From NCBI GenBank assembly GCA_005656395.1, contig SRSI01000048.1, positions 434,001 through 498,000 on the forward strand: a stretch of DNA of 64,000 nucleotides, written 5' to 3'. Below are positions 47,801 to 57,267 of this stretch, piece after piece. Every line of letters starts with the position of its first letter. Position 1 is the stretch's first letter. Under the pieces are notes generated by a model. That model was given only the letters and a program-made list of their open reading frames with translations, was not told the DNA's origin and did no database searches. Origin of the DNA: Strongyloides papillosus (Eukaryota; Nematoda; Chromadorea; Rhabditida; Strongyloididae). The position numbers and the translations under genes were made by a program.

Positions 47801-48049
47801 TTTATCTACAAAAACAAACCTTTTTTTATCAATATCAGTGTACTCACCAATCAAGTTAGAAATATTATCATATGTCAAGAAAATACTTGATTCTTCCGCT
47901 TTATCACCAAAATACCTAACTAAAGCATCACTTTTTGCTCCTTCTATATCATTATTAGTTGGTACTATATCTGAATTCCAATCTAGGCGACAATTTACTC
48001 TATAGTTAATAAACAATACTGTTAGTGTTAGTAAAAATATAATCTTCAT
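44841..48049 (-). CDS. carboxypeptidase D-like M14 metallocarboxypeptidase
   Basis: Exons 48049-47820 and 47778-44841 (1055 aa), joined by a 41-nt phase-2 intron. Signal peptide residues 1-20 (FLLTLTVLFINYRVNC). The first M14B domain looks active: zinc ligands H141 and E144 in MHGNEVLGRE, NPDG, DLNRNFP, NLHGG, and the catalytic Glu in EITIEMG. A transthyretin-like fold follows (GIKGIIKDADGNPLVGA). A second carboxypeptidase-like domain (about 475-830) lacks the HxxE motif, having SIEARTEHMMYQ there. A second transthyretin-like fold, one TM helix (GIIVVGIVIFVVGLGLYF) and an acidic tail follow. The family trims basic C-terminal residues in the trans-Golgi. Compared with three-domain vertebrate CPD, this has one active and one dead domain. 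Confidence 0.93.
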
Positions 48050-48900
48050 CTTATTTATTCTTAATAATATATAGAAATTTTTAGTTTAGAACATTAATTG
48101 TAAAAAATATAATGCTGAAAATTATTTTTAAAATAAAGTATATTTGATTATTTTTAAATATAATTATAGTGTATTTTTATCGTCTAACTTTTTTATCCTA
48201 ATTCTTCTAATAATAGCATAATTTCTATATATTTAATGAATACCGAAGTTTAGGAATTTTTGAATGTAAATAAAGATGACAAAATTACATTTTAATTTTT
48301 TAACATACAATTATTTGTAGACTAAATAAAAGTCAACAATTGTTTTAGTAAAGCGATTAATTATTTAGCTAATAATAAAAGTTATAATTTCAATCAATTT
48401 AAATATATATTGTAATAAATAAATGTCTATAGTAACAATAATATGTACAAAATAACTATTTTAAATGACAATAAAATAAATTAAACCACTGACTGCAATT
48501 CTGTAAATATAGAAGTTTATAAAAAGACAATATTACTGAAATAATTATAGTCAGAATTTTTGTAGAAAAGAGATGTCAATTTGATTATTGTATAGTTATA
48601 TTTATATAAAACATATATCCTGTCAAACTCGGGTAACGTGGAAGTTGATCCAATATTATGTTGACTGATGAATGAAATTATGTATTATATGACCGTGCAT
48701 CATCAAATCGATTATCATTTACAATATAAAAAAAATACAAAATATCTATAACATTCTTTAAAACAAAATGTTCTAAAATAATAAATATACTTTTTTACTA
48801 TATATTTTAGATAATTTTAACAATGAATCATATAACAACAACAATATATTATTAAACAATACTCATAATCGCCAATAATAATGAAAATATAAATCTTAAT
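48050..48900. other. intergenic region with a GC-richer patch
   Basis: 851 bases upstream of the carboxypeptidase gene and downstream of LTV1 (both minus strand). A more complex patch at 48618-48720 stands out from the AT flanks (GTCAAACTCGGGTAACGTGG and ACCGTGCATCATCAAATCG). On the minus strand a short frame there reads LDQLPRYPSLTGYMF, too short to call. Otherwise nothing is visible. Confidence 0.4.
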
Positions 48901-50254
48901 TCAACAAATCTTTCTAGTTTTCAATTGAATAACAGAATTACGAGCATTTATTAGTTTCTTTTCTTCTTTAAATGCTAATTTATTCAACTTCTTCTCTTGT
49001 CTTCTATTACGCTGTTGTTCTTTTACAGCTTGTTTTCTTAATTTCCTTTCCTCAGGCGTCTCACCTTTAGGTCTCACAGACAACGTCGATACACCTGACA
49101 TTATACTTTCACTATCATCATCCAGCATTTCATTACTATGTTCTGAATGTTCAGTCTCTGTTTCCATCCTGGTACGTTTCCTTGTAGGTTCTACTATTGG
49201 CCTAGGGTGATTGTAGATATTTGAATATGTTGATGTTATACTTTCTACATCCCACTTTTGTTTTTTATACTTCGATTGATCTACTTTTATTTTTGTGTAA
49301 TCAGCTGGCTCATCATCTCCAATAATACTTCTATGAGCCATTTCACGTTCTTTCTCTGTTAGTTTGGGTTTTGGTAATGAAGGCATTTTAAACTCAACAT
49401 CATCCATTAATTCTTTAAATTGTCTGTCATCAGTCTCCAGGAATCCAGCAACATCAGAGGCATCCAAACTAGGTATTTCAGCAATCTTGTCGTCATCATA
49501 CTCAGCATAAAAAGTTTCAAATTTTTCATCTAAAGTTGCAAGACCATTGTCTCTTTTTATAACTGCAGAAGACATTGAATAATTTGTGAATCGTGTTTTT
49601 GTATCATCCCAATTATCATTTATGTCATTTTGAAATTCATCATCACTTGAATTGTAGTCAACTTCTTCATCTTCTTCCTCGTCCTCATAATATTCCTCTT
49701 CTACATGCTTGTTAACATTTTCAACAGGACCATCTTTGATAATTTCCTGGAAAAAATCGTCGTCAAGTTGATTCTCTTCATCATTAAAATCATATCTCTC
49801 ATCTAATGCAGCCATTATATCATCATCTAGCTCTTCTATGTCTAATCCACTTTCAACTTCTTGTTTTTTAAGTTCTAGTCCTTTAGTTTCAAAAAGTGAG
49901 CTGGGGAGTGTAACTTTTTCATTTTTTTTAACAGCTGTTGGAGCAAGAACAATCTCTGTTTCCACATCATCACCAACAACCTCATCACGAGATTTTAAAT
50001 GTTGTAGGTAATTATAATCATCATCATAGTAAATACCGTATTTTATTCTCTCCTCCATTTCTTCAACAGGAACATGTTTGCTTCCAACAGCTTTAAAAAC
50101 ATTTTCTCCCAAATCTGCATTATTAATTAATGGATCACGAACAGATCTTTGAACAATGGAAAATTTTAAAGCTTTCTTTCTATCAATAAACGGTTTTTTG
50201 TTTCCCTAAAAAATTTATAAATATTATTTCTAATTACCTTCAACAACATACCAT
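48901..50254 (-). CDS. LTV1: LTV1 ribosome biogenesis factor
   Basis: Exon 1 is the ATG alone (50254-50252), directly followed by GTATGT; exon 2 is 50205-48901 after a 46-nt intron (435 aa). The resulting start, MGNKKPFIDRKKALKFSI, matches the LTV1 N-terminus (KKPFI-KKKA), and VQRSVRDPLINN follows. Further family features: the VEEMEERIKYGIYYDDDYNYLQHLK block near residue 50, long acidic runs (EYYEDEEEDEEVDY), the MSSAVIKRDNGLATLDEKFE motif near 210, and a basic C-terminal helix (PEERKLRKQAVKEQQRNRR). LTV1 is a 40S pre-ribosome export and assembly factor in nucleus and cytoplasm. The start-codon-only first exon is unusual but is what the N-terminal homology requires. Confidence 0.92.
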
Positions 50255-50591
50255 TTTATCGTAGAAATCTCCTTATCAGCCAGTCAGGCGTAGCAAATAT
50301 TTAGAAAATGTATATCTTTTAAGACGTATTTTACCAAAAAAAATAATTTTTTAAAAACAATCGTTGTAAGAAAAAGCGATTGCAGGGACATTTTGTAATC
50401 ATGCCATTTCAAAGATCACTCACAAAATTTTCACATGAATTTCTTTGTTACTAACCAGTTTGCTATTTTTTTTTCATCAAACACAAATTAGGTATTGCGA
50501 TTAACTTGGCAAACGTTTTACTTACTAAAATTATTCACCACAATTCTATTTTTAAATATTTAAAAGGTTTTTACAAAAAAAAGCAAAATTT
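50255..50591. promoter_or_regulatory. LTV1 upstream region
   Basis: 337 bases between the LTV1 ATG and the 3' end of the secreted orphan gene. The first 200 bases are less AT-rich than usual (CAGCCAGTCAGGCGTAGC near 50276; AGCGATTGCAGGGACATT near 50375), consistent with a promoter or 5' leader. No additional exon is supported. Confidence 0.4.
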
Positions 50592-51131
50592 TTATTTAAC
50601 TAGAATTAGTTTACAATAACATAAATTCTTAACTACCATCATGATAATATTGTGTGCGTCAGCTGCTTTTAAATTTGATTTCATGAAAATGTCAGAAATC
50701 TCGTCAATAATATTATTAATTTTGTCGTTTTGGAATCCTTGTTTCATAAATTGTAGTAAAACTTTTTTTCCAAGCTTGTTATACTCAACATCATACTTAG
50801 ATTTGTGGGTCTGAAGATGATGTAAAAATGTAGGTGAGGAGGAATGACTCACAAAAGCGTTTTTAAGTATAAACTTGTCAAATGTTAATAAAGATTCGTG
50901 TACATCTGGTAATAACATTTCACCAGTCTTAAGGAAATTATTAAACTTTTTACTATATTTCTTTGCTATTATAATGTTGTCTTCAGAAACATCCTCTGGT
51001 ATCGTTGAAGGGTGAAAAATATTTAATTCACAACTTTCCTCACTTCTACACCATACAGGCTTAATACCTTTGCAGTTTACTAAGGTAATAGTAGAAAATA
51101 AAATAAGTATATAAAAAATAGACCATTTCAT
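50592..51131 (-). CDS. secreted protein of unknown function
   Basis: Single exon, 179 aa. I do not recognise the family. A clear signal peptide (MKWSIFYILILFSTITLVNC) has a cleavage site near residue 21. The mature part has one early Cys pair (CRSEESC) and a late pair (CYC), then mostly helical, Lys-rich sequence (YNKLGKKVLLQFMKQGF, KINNIIDEISDIF). The pattern resembles small secreted helical proteins that nematodes make in large families. The reading frame is intact and the ATG at 51131 is the only sensible start. A TGATAAG word (51284-51290), about 155 bases upstream, is the kind of GATA site used by intestinal genes, so intestinal secretion is possible but not shown. Confidence 0.72.
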   Translation of the reverse strand: MKWSIFYILILFSTITLVNCKGIKPVWCRSEESCELNIFHPSTIPEDVSEDNIIIAKKYSKKFNNFLKTGEMLLPDVHESLLTFDKFILKNAFVSHSSSPTFLHHLQTHKSKYDVEYNKLGKKVLLQFMKQGFQNDKINNIIDEISDIFMKSNLKAADAHNIIMMVVKNLCYCKLILVK

Positions 51132-52808
51132 TTTATAGGTGTATACGAATTATATACTTTTGATGATAATATATAATCTCGTAAATTTAAAGGATAATAT
51201 TATGGTGAATTAATAATTTATACTAACTTATATATTGGGAGAAATGACCTTACACAAACCACCCTTCGTATTGTATTAAAGTATGATAAGATATTAATGT
51301 ATCAGTTGAATTGTTGTAAACAACACTCTTCATCTAATTTTTTTTACTTCTATAACTTTGATCAAAATAATTTAAACTAACATCATTTTAAACGTCGTAG
51401 TTTCTCTACCATAACAATGCAAAACGTTTTCTCTCCTAATACAAATGAAATTGTATGTAAAAAAAGCTTAGGCATATATTAATTAGTATGTAGCTATTAT
51501 ATCAAATTAGGACCAATGCAACGTTGCAAAAAACAAGTTTTTTATATAATTTTTTTTCTTTTGTTATGATAACAATATATTAACACGTGATTTCGACACA
51601 ATTATAATTAATTAGTGGATCAATTAAAATATTAGAAAGCTTCTTTGGACTTGATATCAATATGAAACTTGATATTTACGAGGGATATGATAGAAAAATA
51701 TTTTTAAAAAATCTATATTATTCAAAATAAGTCATTATAATTAATCTTACGAAATTTTTAAAATATATTATTTGCTGAATTCGGTTTTAAACTGTACTGT
51801 AATTAGCATGGTTGTTATCTTAATTTAAATTTTTAGGGAATAAAGTTATTATTATACCGTAAACTTCATCAAATTTCATCGTTTTTTTTACATAATCTTC
51901 TAATTATTATAAAAATTTTATTTTGTCAAATTTTCGTTTTAAATTTCTAAAATCTCGTTTTCCATAAATTGAGTTTTTTTTCTATTATAGATAAAAACAA
52001 TTACTAAAAATTTAGATAACAAACAATACTCATCAATTATCTATAAAATTATAATATCATACAAAGAATATCATTATTCAAATAAAAAATAATAACAATA
52101 TAAAACTTCCTCGTAAAGAATTAAACAACAAAGATAAAACTATGATTCCTTAAATTTTTCATAAACAAACTTTATAAATAAATTTACATCAAGCATCTTA
52201 TTCAAGCTGTGATTATATCTTATTTTTTGAAATTTTATGACAAAACATTAAAATCATTTCATGCAGTACATGATGTTTAGAATGCTCTTGACACACTAAC
52301 ATTTTTTATTTCCTGTCAAAACAAGATTTTAAAAAATTACATAAAATAATAAAAAATAACTGCACTTTTCACGTAAAATATCTCATGTCAATAACGATAA
52401 TTCTCCGAATGATAAAAATCTCCCGAATTACAACAATTAAAATCATTTGAATAAATTTTATTAGAAAAAATATTATAATAATTAAAGCAAAAACTATGAA
52501 CTCTTTTAACAATTCTTTAGCCAAAAAATAATTATCTGAAAAATAAAAAAGCCGAGTGATATTAAATAAGAAAATGCACACCATCAAAAGAAGTTTTAAG
52601 TTAAAACAATATAAAATTCATTGAATAATTTTGGCAGAACATTTTTTGATTTTTACTATAAATTCATTGATGCATTCAGGTGTGTAGCAATAGCAGTTTT
52701 TCAGAACAAAACTATTCAAATTTCATTCGATAGTGGATAACAAAATAATATATTTTTATTAAAAAAGAACAGAAATTGACAAAGATTTTTTGCTTTTCAC
52801 TTTTCTTA
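51132..52808. other. 1.7 kb intergenic region
   Basis: The first 300 bases (51132-51420) are richer in C and hold a TGATAAG GATA-type word near 51284 and a TTACACAAACCACCC stretch near 51251, probably the promoter of the secreted orphan. The rest is AT desert. A 72-codon open frame at 52369-52587 is Ile/Leu/Phe-rich, low complexity and without homology to anything I know, so I leave it out. Confidence 0.45.
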
Positions 52809-54443
52809 TTAACATGGACGATTATCTGGTGCTCTTGGACGTGGAGTACATTTAAGGATATCATCAACACGAAGAATTTGTTCTGCTGCCTCAGTAGCTG
52901 CAGTTACAACATTCATCTTGACACTTAAGGATTCAATAACTCCAAGCTCAATAACATCATCAATTTCTCCTTTTTCAATATTTATTCCCATATTTGTTTT
53001 ACCTGTTGAATGGCAAGCACGAAGTTTAGATACCAAATCGGCTGAATCCAAACCAGCGTTATCACAAATAATTATTGGAAGTTGGAGGAGAGCACGGCCG
53101 AATGCTTCAATGGCAAGTCCTTCCTTTCCTGGTGTTTTCAAAGCTTCTTGCATGATATAATTTGACATCATAACTTCAGAAGCACCTGCTCCAGCAATGG
53201 TTTTTGAATTTTTTACATGAGTAGTAAGGACACAAAAAGCATCATGAAGTGAACGTTCAGCTTCATCAAGAATTTGTTTTGTAGCTCCACGAAGAACAAC
53301 TGAGCAGGCTTTTTTTCCTGGAACACCAGAAAAACGAAGAAGAGTATCTTCTCCGATAGTAACTTCTTCAATTAAGTCACATTTCCCCATTCTAACGTTT
53401 TCTGGGGTATCAAATGTTGAAACAATATCACAATCTAAAACAAGTGCTAATCTTTCACAACCCTCGAAATCAGCATGTTCAATAGACATGATTCCAGCTT
53501 CAGCAAACAATTCCTCTGGATAGTTATAAATAAGTTGTCTGTTAATAAAAACATTGCAACCGTGTTTTAAAATTTTCTCAACTTTATCTTTCATTTTCTC
53601 TTTTTCTGCCTTCTCGAGATCAGCTACTTTGGCAACAGAATCAACATGAACACGAGTACCAAAAACTTTTACCTTATCATTATCCATAGGAGTGTTAGCG
53701 AGGAGGATATTACAGTTTTCCATACGTCTTGGTTGATTACATCCAACAGACTTTTCGAGTAAAAATCCTTCATCAAGATAAGAATCCTCCATCGAACCAC
53801 CGAGTTTCTTGATATATTGTATGCTTTCAAGATTTGAACTTCCTCCCATTCTCATAACAACATCAACAGCCAAATTTGAAAAGAACTCTTTGTGTTGAGC
53901 TACAATTTTTGAGCCAAGTGTTGTTCTGGCAATTTTTAACAAATCCTCACGCATATCTTTTGTTTGGATGGCAGAGTCAGACAAAGCTTTTTGTGCTATA
54001 AGAGAAGCCCTTCTAAAACCATTAATGATAGTCTGGGGGTGAATCTTCTGACTAATCAATTTCTCTGCTTCTCTTAATAATTCAGCAGCCAAAACTGTTA
54101 CAGAAGTTGTTCCATCTCCCACTTCACTATCTTGGGTCATTGAGACATTTACAAGTACCTTTGCAGCTGGATTGTCAACACCAATTGATTTTAAAATCGT
54201 TGCACCATCATTTGTAACTGTTATTTGTTGGTAGAGATTTTGTCCACTTGTAAGGATCTTGTCCTATAGATCAAAAAAGTTACTCTATCAAAAATTAGGG
54301 AAAAAACTTACCATTCCTTTTGGTCCAAGTGTACTTTTAACGAGATCACCAATAGCGATAGCTCCAACGAAATTTGCCATACGAGCATTTTCACCGCGCT
54401 CTTCTTCGGCGGTTTGTTTCAAAACATTCATAGCAACAACCAT
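52809..54443 (-). CDS. cct-2: CCT2 / TCP-1 beta chaperonin subunit
   Basis: Exons 54443-54312 and 54263-52809 (528 aa), with a 48-nt phase-0 intron after the KSTLGPKGM block. One of eight subunits of the cytosolic TRiC/CCT chaperonin, which folds actin, tubulin and others using ATP. Features: ATP-site motifs [21 protein letters not shown] and [11 protein letters not shown] (residues 38-100), the beta-type [22 protein letters not shown] segment, and the C-terminal ATP-site [18 protein letters not shown] with NMGIN. Typical length (human 535 aa). Codon use is less AT-biased than that of neighbours (many C-ending codons), consistent with high expression. A palindromic heat-shock-type element lies 217 bases upstream. 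Confidence 0.97.
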
Positions 54444-54801
54444 TTTTGAAAGATACTATTATCTAAAAAAGTAAATTTAAAAGTTAAATTTAAAAAAAAA
54501 ATTTATCATTAACATCAACAGATTAGCGATCGAAAACAATGAGAATAGAGGAACTGGCAGAAAATGCAACCCAGCGGTATAATATTGTAAATAATGAAAA
54601 GTAAAAAGTAATACTTTTATAAAGAAAGTGGTATAGCGACTCTTTCATTTTAACTCTAATGGATACTTCTAGAAGTATCCAGCAGTATACAATAGGCATT
54701 AAATATTCTATGTATATGTGATGTGTTGTTTAAAGTATAAATTTATTATTCTTTAAAAATATAAAGAGTAACTGTTAATTAATTATTAAAATGTTTATCC
54801 A
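54444..54801. promoter_or_regulatory. cct-2 promoter region
   Basis: 358 bases between the cct-2 ATG and the stop of the TMED gene. The half next to cct-2 is GC-richer (AGCGATCGAAAACAATG near 54526, AACCCAGCGG near 54569) and holds the palindrome at 54660-54681. No coding sequence is seen. Confidence 0.5.
54660..54681. promoter_or_regulatory. 22-bp perfect palindrome with HSE core
   Basis: T-GGATACTTCTAGAAGTATCC-A reads identically on both strands. The centre, CTTCTAGAAG, is an exact pair of inverted HSF1 pentamers (nTTCnnGAAn), flanked by near-matches (GAT, ATC). It lies 217 bases upstream of the cct-2 start codon, a chaperonin gene, and 126 bases from the stop of the TMED gene. Confidence 0.65.
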
Positions 54802-55534
54802 TTATATTCGTACTCGTCTTGGGTTAGTCTCAAATAACTTCTTTATAGCATAAATTTGAGTTGTAGAACAGATTATAATAAAACACGTCTGAATAAAAGT
54901 TGAAGTGTTAAGGTAACTCAAGTTTGATTCTTGGACTTTTTCATCTTTCTTTATCATTAAATTAGCTAGTCTTGTATTAGCATAAATTTGGACTATCTTA
55001 CCACCAATGGCATTTATTCTATCTGATAACATTTTCGTTGCTTCTGTTGGATCTTCTGATTCCTTTAATTTGTTTGCATCATTAATTTTTGCGGAAGAGT
55101 ATGATACTATACTTAAAGCTACAACGACTGGTTTTGTTCCAACATATGCTACAACACAAACTTCGTAGTCACCTAAATAATTATTCAATTATTTTACTAG
55201 TAGAAATGTTTTTACCAGATTCCTCTGCAATGCCATCATAGACAGCATATTGGGTTCCTTTGTACCATTCACTAAATTTTGCGGAAGGAGATGTTATTCT
55301 AAATTGAACATTCGTTGATTCCATATTAACAACATCTAATGCAACTGACAAAATGTTCCCATTTTCAATAGTCTCATAGAAACATTCCATTTTTGAGGAA
55401 GACGAAATTTCAAACTCTAAAGTTGTTCCGATTTTATGTTCCACACCATTAATAACATTTGTTATGGATACACCTTTGGACAAAGATGAAAAATAAAAAA
55501 TTAGAAGAGTAGAAAAATAAAGAATGTATTTCAT
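54802..55534 (-). CDS. p24/TMED family cargo receptor
   Basis: Exons 55534-55216 and 55172-54802 (229 aa), joined by a 43-nt phase-1 intron at the GDYEVCV motif. Type I membrane protein of the early secretory pathway that sorts cargo between ER and Golgi in COPI/COPII vesicles. Signal peptide residues 1-21 (ILYFSTLLIFYFSSLSKG). A GOLD domain follows, with the diagnostic Cys pair (KMECFYETI and GDYEVCVVA). Then a coiled-coil neck (AKINDANKLKESE ... ANTRLANLM) and one TM helix (FIQTCFIIICSTTQIYAI). The tail KKLFETNPRRVRI carries a degenerate aromatic/dilysine-like sorting motif. TMED1/5 type is most likely. The first ATG at 55534 is preferred, as the in-frame extension has no ATG. Confidence 0.88.
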
Positions 55535-55829
55535 GGTAAAAAAAAACAAAAAGTATCAATTTATCACTTTTATCTGTCTTTCTTTTTTTAAAAGGTAGGT
55601 GTACTCTTAACACGTATACAAAGTTTGGTAGGGGCTTTTTGGTAGTCTAAACTTAAAGAACACCGGGACCGTATATAAATGCATATTGATTGATTAGCAT
55701 AAATGATTACCTTTAATGTAGATAACAACTATATATTATGGTAGGAGTTTACTTTTAATAATGTTAACAAAATGTATATATCAAGAAAACTATTTTTTTA
55801 AAAAGATTTATATATAAAAAATTATGAAC

Positions 55830-56465
55830 CTAGACAAGAATTTCAAAATCACGTAACTCCTCATCAGATGGAAGAGATGCAGCAACTCTCTTTGGATCAA
55901 CAAAATCCTTGCTTATATATGGTAATCCTGCTTTTTCACGTCTTGCCATTTCTAAATGAGCTTCACGTAGTGCCCATTCTCTACCACTTGGCCTAAAAAA
56001 ATACATTAATAGAAGTTAAAAAGTTTACATACCAATCTGGTTTCATCCAGATAAGCCAGCAAGTCGTCCAAACTGTGAGAAACGTAACTACTAAGAATGA
56101 AGCTTTATGGTGACTAAGCCAATCTTTATATTCATCATGAGATACCTGTCCAAACCAAATCCATTCTCTTCTCTAGAAATTATTTTATTTTTTTATAGTA
56201 AAAATCAAAAACAAACCATTTTACCACCTTGATCTTTAGCTAAAGGTCTTCTCCACCCATCACCAAACAACCAATCTAAACGCCCACCATTCAATTTTGG
56301 ATATGGATTTTCGTAAGCATATGAGTCTGATCCTGGCTTGTAATCAGCAGATTTCCTAACAATACTTGGATCATTATCTGAATGTCCGTGACTTGCCAAA
56401 CTACGGAAGGTAAAAACCTTACTTCTTACCAGTGAACTTTTACAGCTGATACCACACTTTAGCAT
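55830..56465 (-). CDS. NDUFB11: NDUFB11-like complex I accessory subunit
   Basis: Exons 56465-56217, 56172-56033 and 55992-55830 (183 aa), introns 44 and 40 nt, both in phase. The N-terminus is a mitochondrial presequence (CGISCKSSLVRSKVFTFRSLA). SYAYENPYPK corresponds to the YEKNPD segment of NDUFB11. One TM helix follows, ASFLVVTFLTVWTTCWLIW. The end PSGREWALREAHLEMARREKAGLP...VDPKRV matches the [21 protein letters not shown] ... DPSKI block of the human subunit. It is an inner-membrane supernumerary subunit of NADH:ubiquinone oxidoreductase, in the membrane arm. Only the first exon stands out as an open frame; the two small exons are needed to reach the TM helix and the conserved end. Confidence 0.87.
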
Positions 56466-56794
56466 GATCTGAAAAAATGTTGTTTAATAAATTACCTATT
56501 CAAGGAAATAATATCAAAATAAGAAAAAAATAGTTCCAGTGCATATAAATTTTAACAATCTATGGGTGACGATATCCCAACACGAAAACACAAGTAACTT
56601 TGAAACGAAAAATAAGAACGATAAGCAAGTTTAAAATTAATCAGAAATACAGTATAATTATTATTTTATTTTAGTAGTTTTTTAGTTTTTAGAATCTAAT
56701 ATACATAAATATACAACATTATATACAATAAAATTACATGGTTTAATTACAAAAACCTTCAATTTTTTCCATATATGAATTTTTTCCACACTGC
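56466..56794. other. NDUFB11 promoter region
   Basis: 329 bases between the NDUFB11 ATG and the 3' end of the next minus-strand locus. The part at 56560-56640 is less AT-rich (CTATGGGTGACGATATCCCAACACG). No exon is visible. Confidence 0.4.
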
Positions 56795-57267
56795 TTAGAG
56801 GTCTTCTGGCATTAATCCCAAGAAATAGTTAAGCTTCTCTCCTGCTCCTCTGGTGTGTTTTCCTTCTAGATCTCTGTTGAAGGGAGAAGTCTCCAAAACT
56901 AGAAGTTCCCGGTAAATCTAAAAAGTTTAATCATTGTCGTATTCTCTGTATAATTATCAGGTAGATTTAGTCTCTCGAACGATTCAGCCGGATTTTTGGA
57001 AGAAAACGGTGGATGACAAACGTCTTCAGTCAAATTTCTATACAATGAATTGAAAATCTGCTTTGCTTCTCTGTCATCTGATTGTGTAACCGAACCATCG
57101 TCTTCTGTAAGATTCCTTTCCATTGAATCTTCTGTCCTATTCGATTAATCGTTAGTTTCTGAAACAGTTAATTTATTCACATTTTACTTCACTAAACTCA
57201 CTGTTTTTGTCATCTAGTAAGTCCACTGCTTTGTCACGGAATTTCTTTCTTTAGTTTCAGCAACCAT
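56795..57267 (-). CDS. unresolved small gene of unknown function
   Basis: GC content and codon texture here are coding-like, but no single frame spans the locus. Pieces: an ATG at 57267 opening MVAETKERNS; an acidic frame at 57123-56899 (ERNLTEDDGSVTQSDDREAK ... YRNLTEDVCHPPF); and a final exon 56917-56795 after a good acceptor (AAACTTTTTAG), reading IYRELLVLETSPFNRDLEG ... KLNYFLGLMPEDL and stop. GTGAGT...TTTCAG at 57202-57160 marks one intron, and GTTTGT after LTED may mark another. The exact joins are not consistent in phase. It may be a real gene whose exons I cannot place, a decaying pseudogene, or a gene with assembly indels. I do not recognise the protein. Confidence 0.45.

Noticed and set aside
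52369..52587. 72-codon minus-strand open frame
   Set aside because: Ile/Phe-rich translation of AT DNA without recognisable features.
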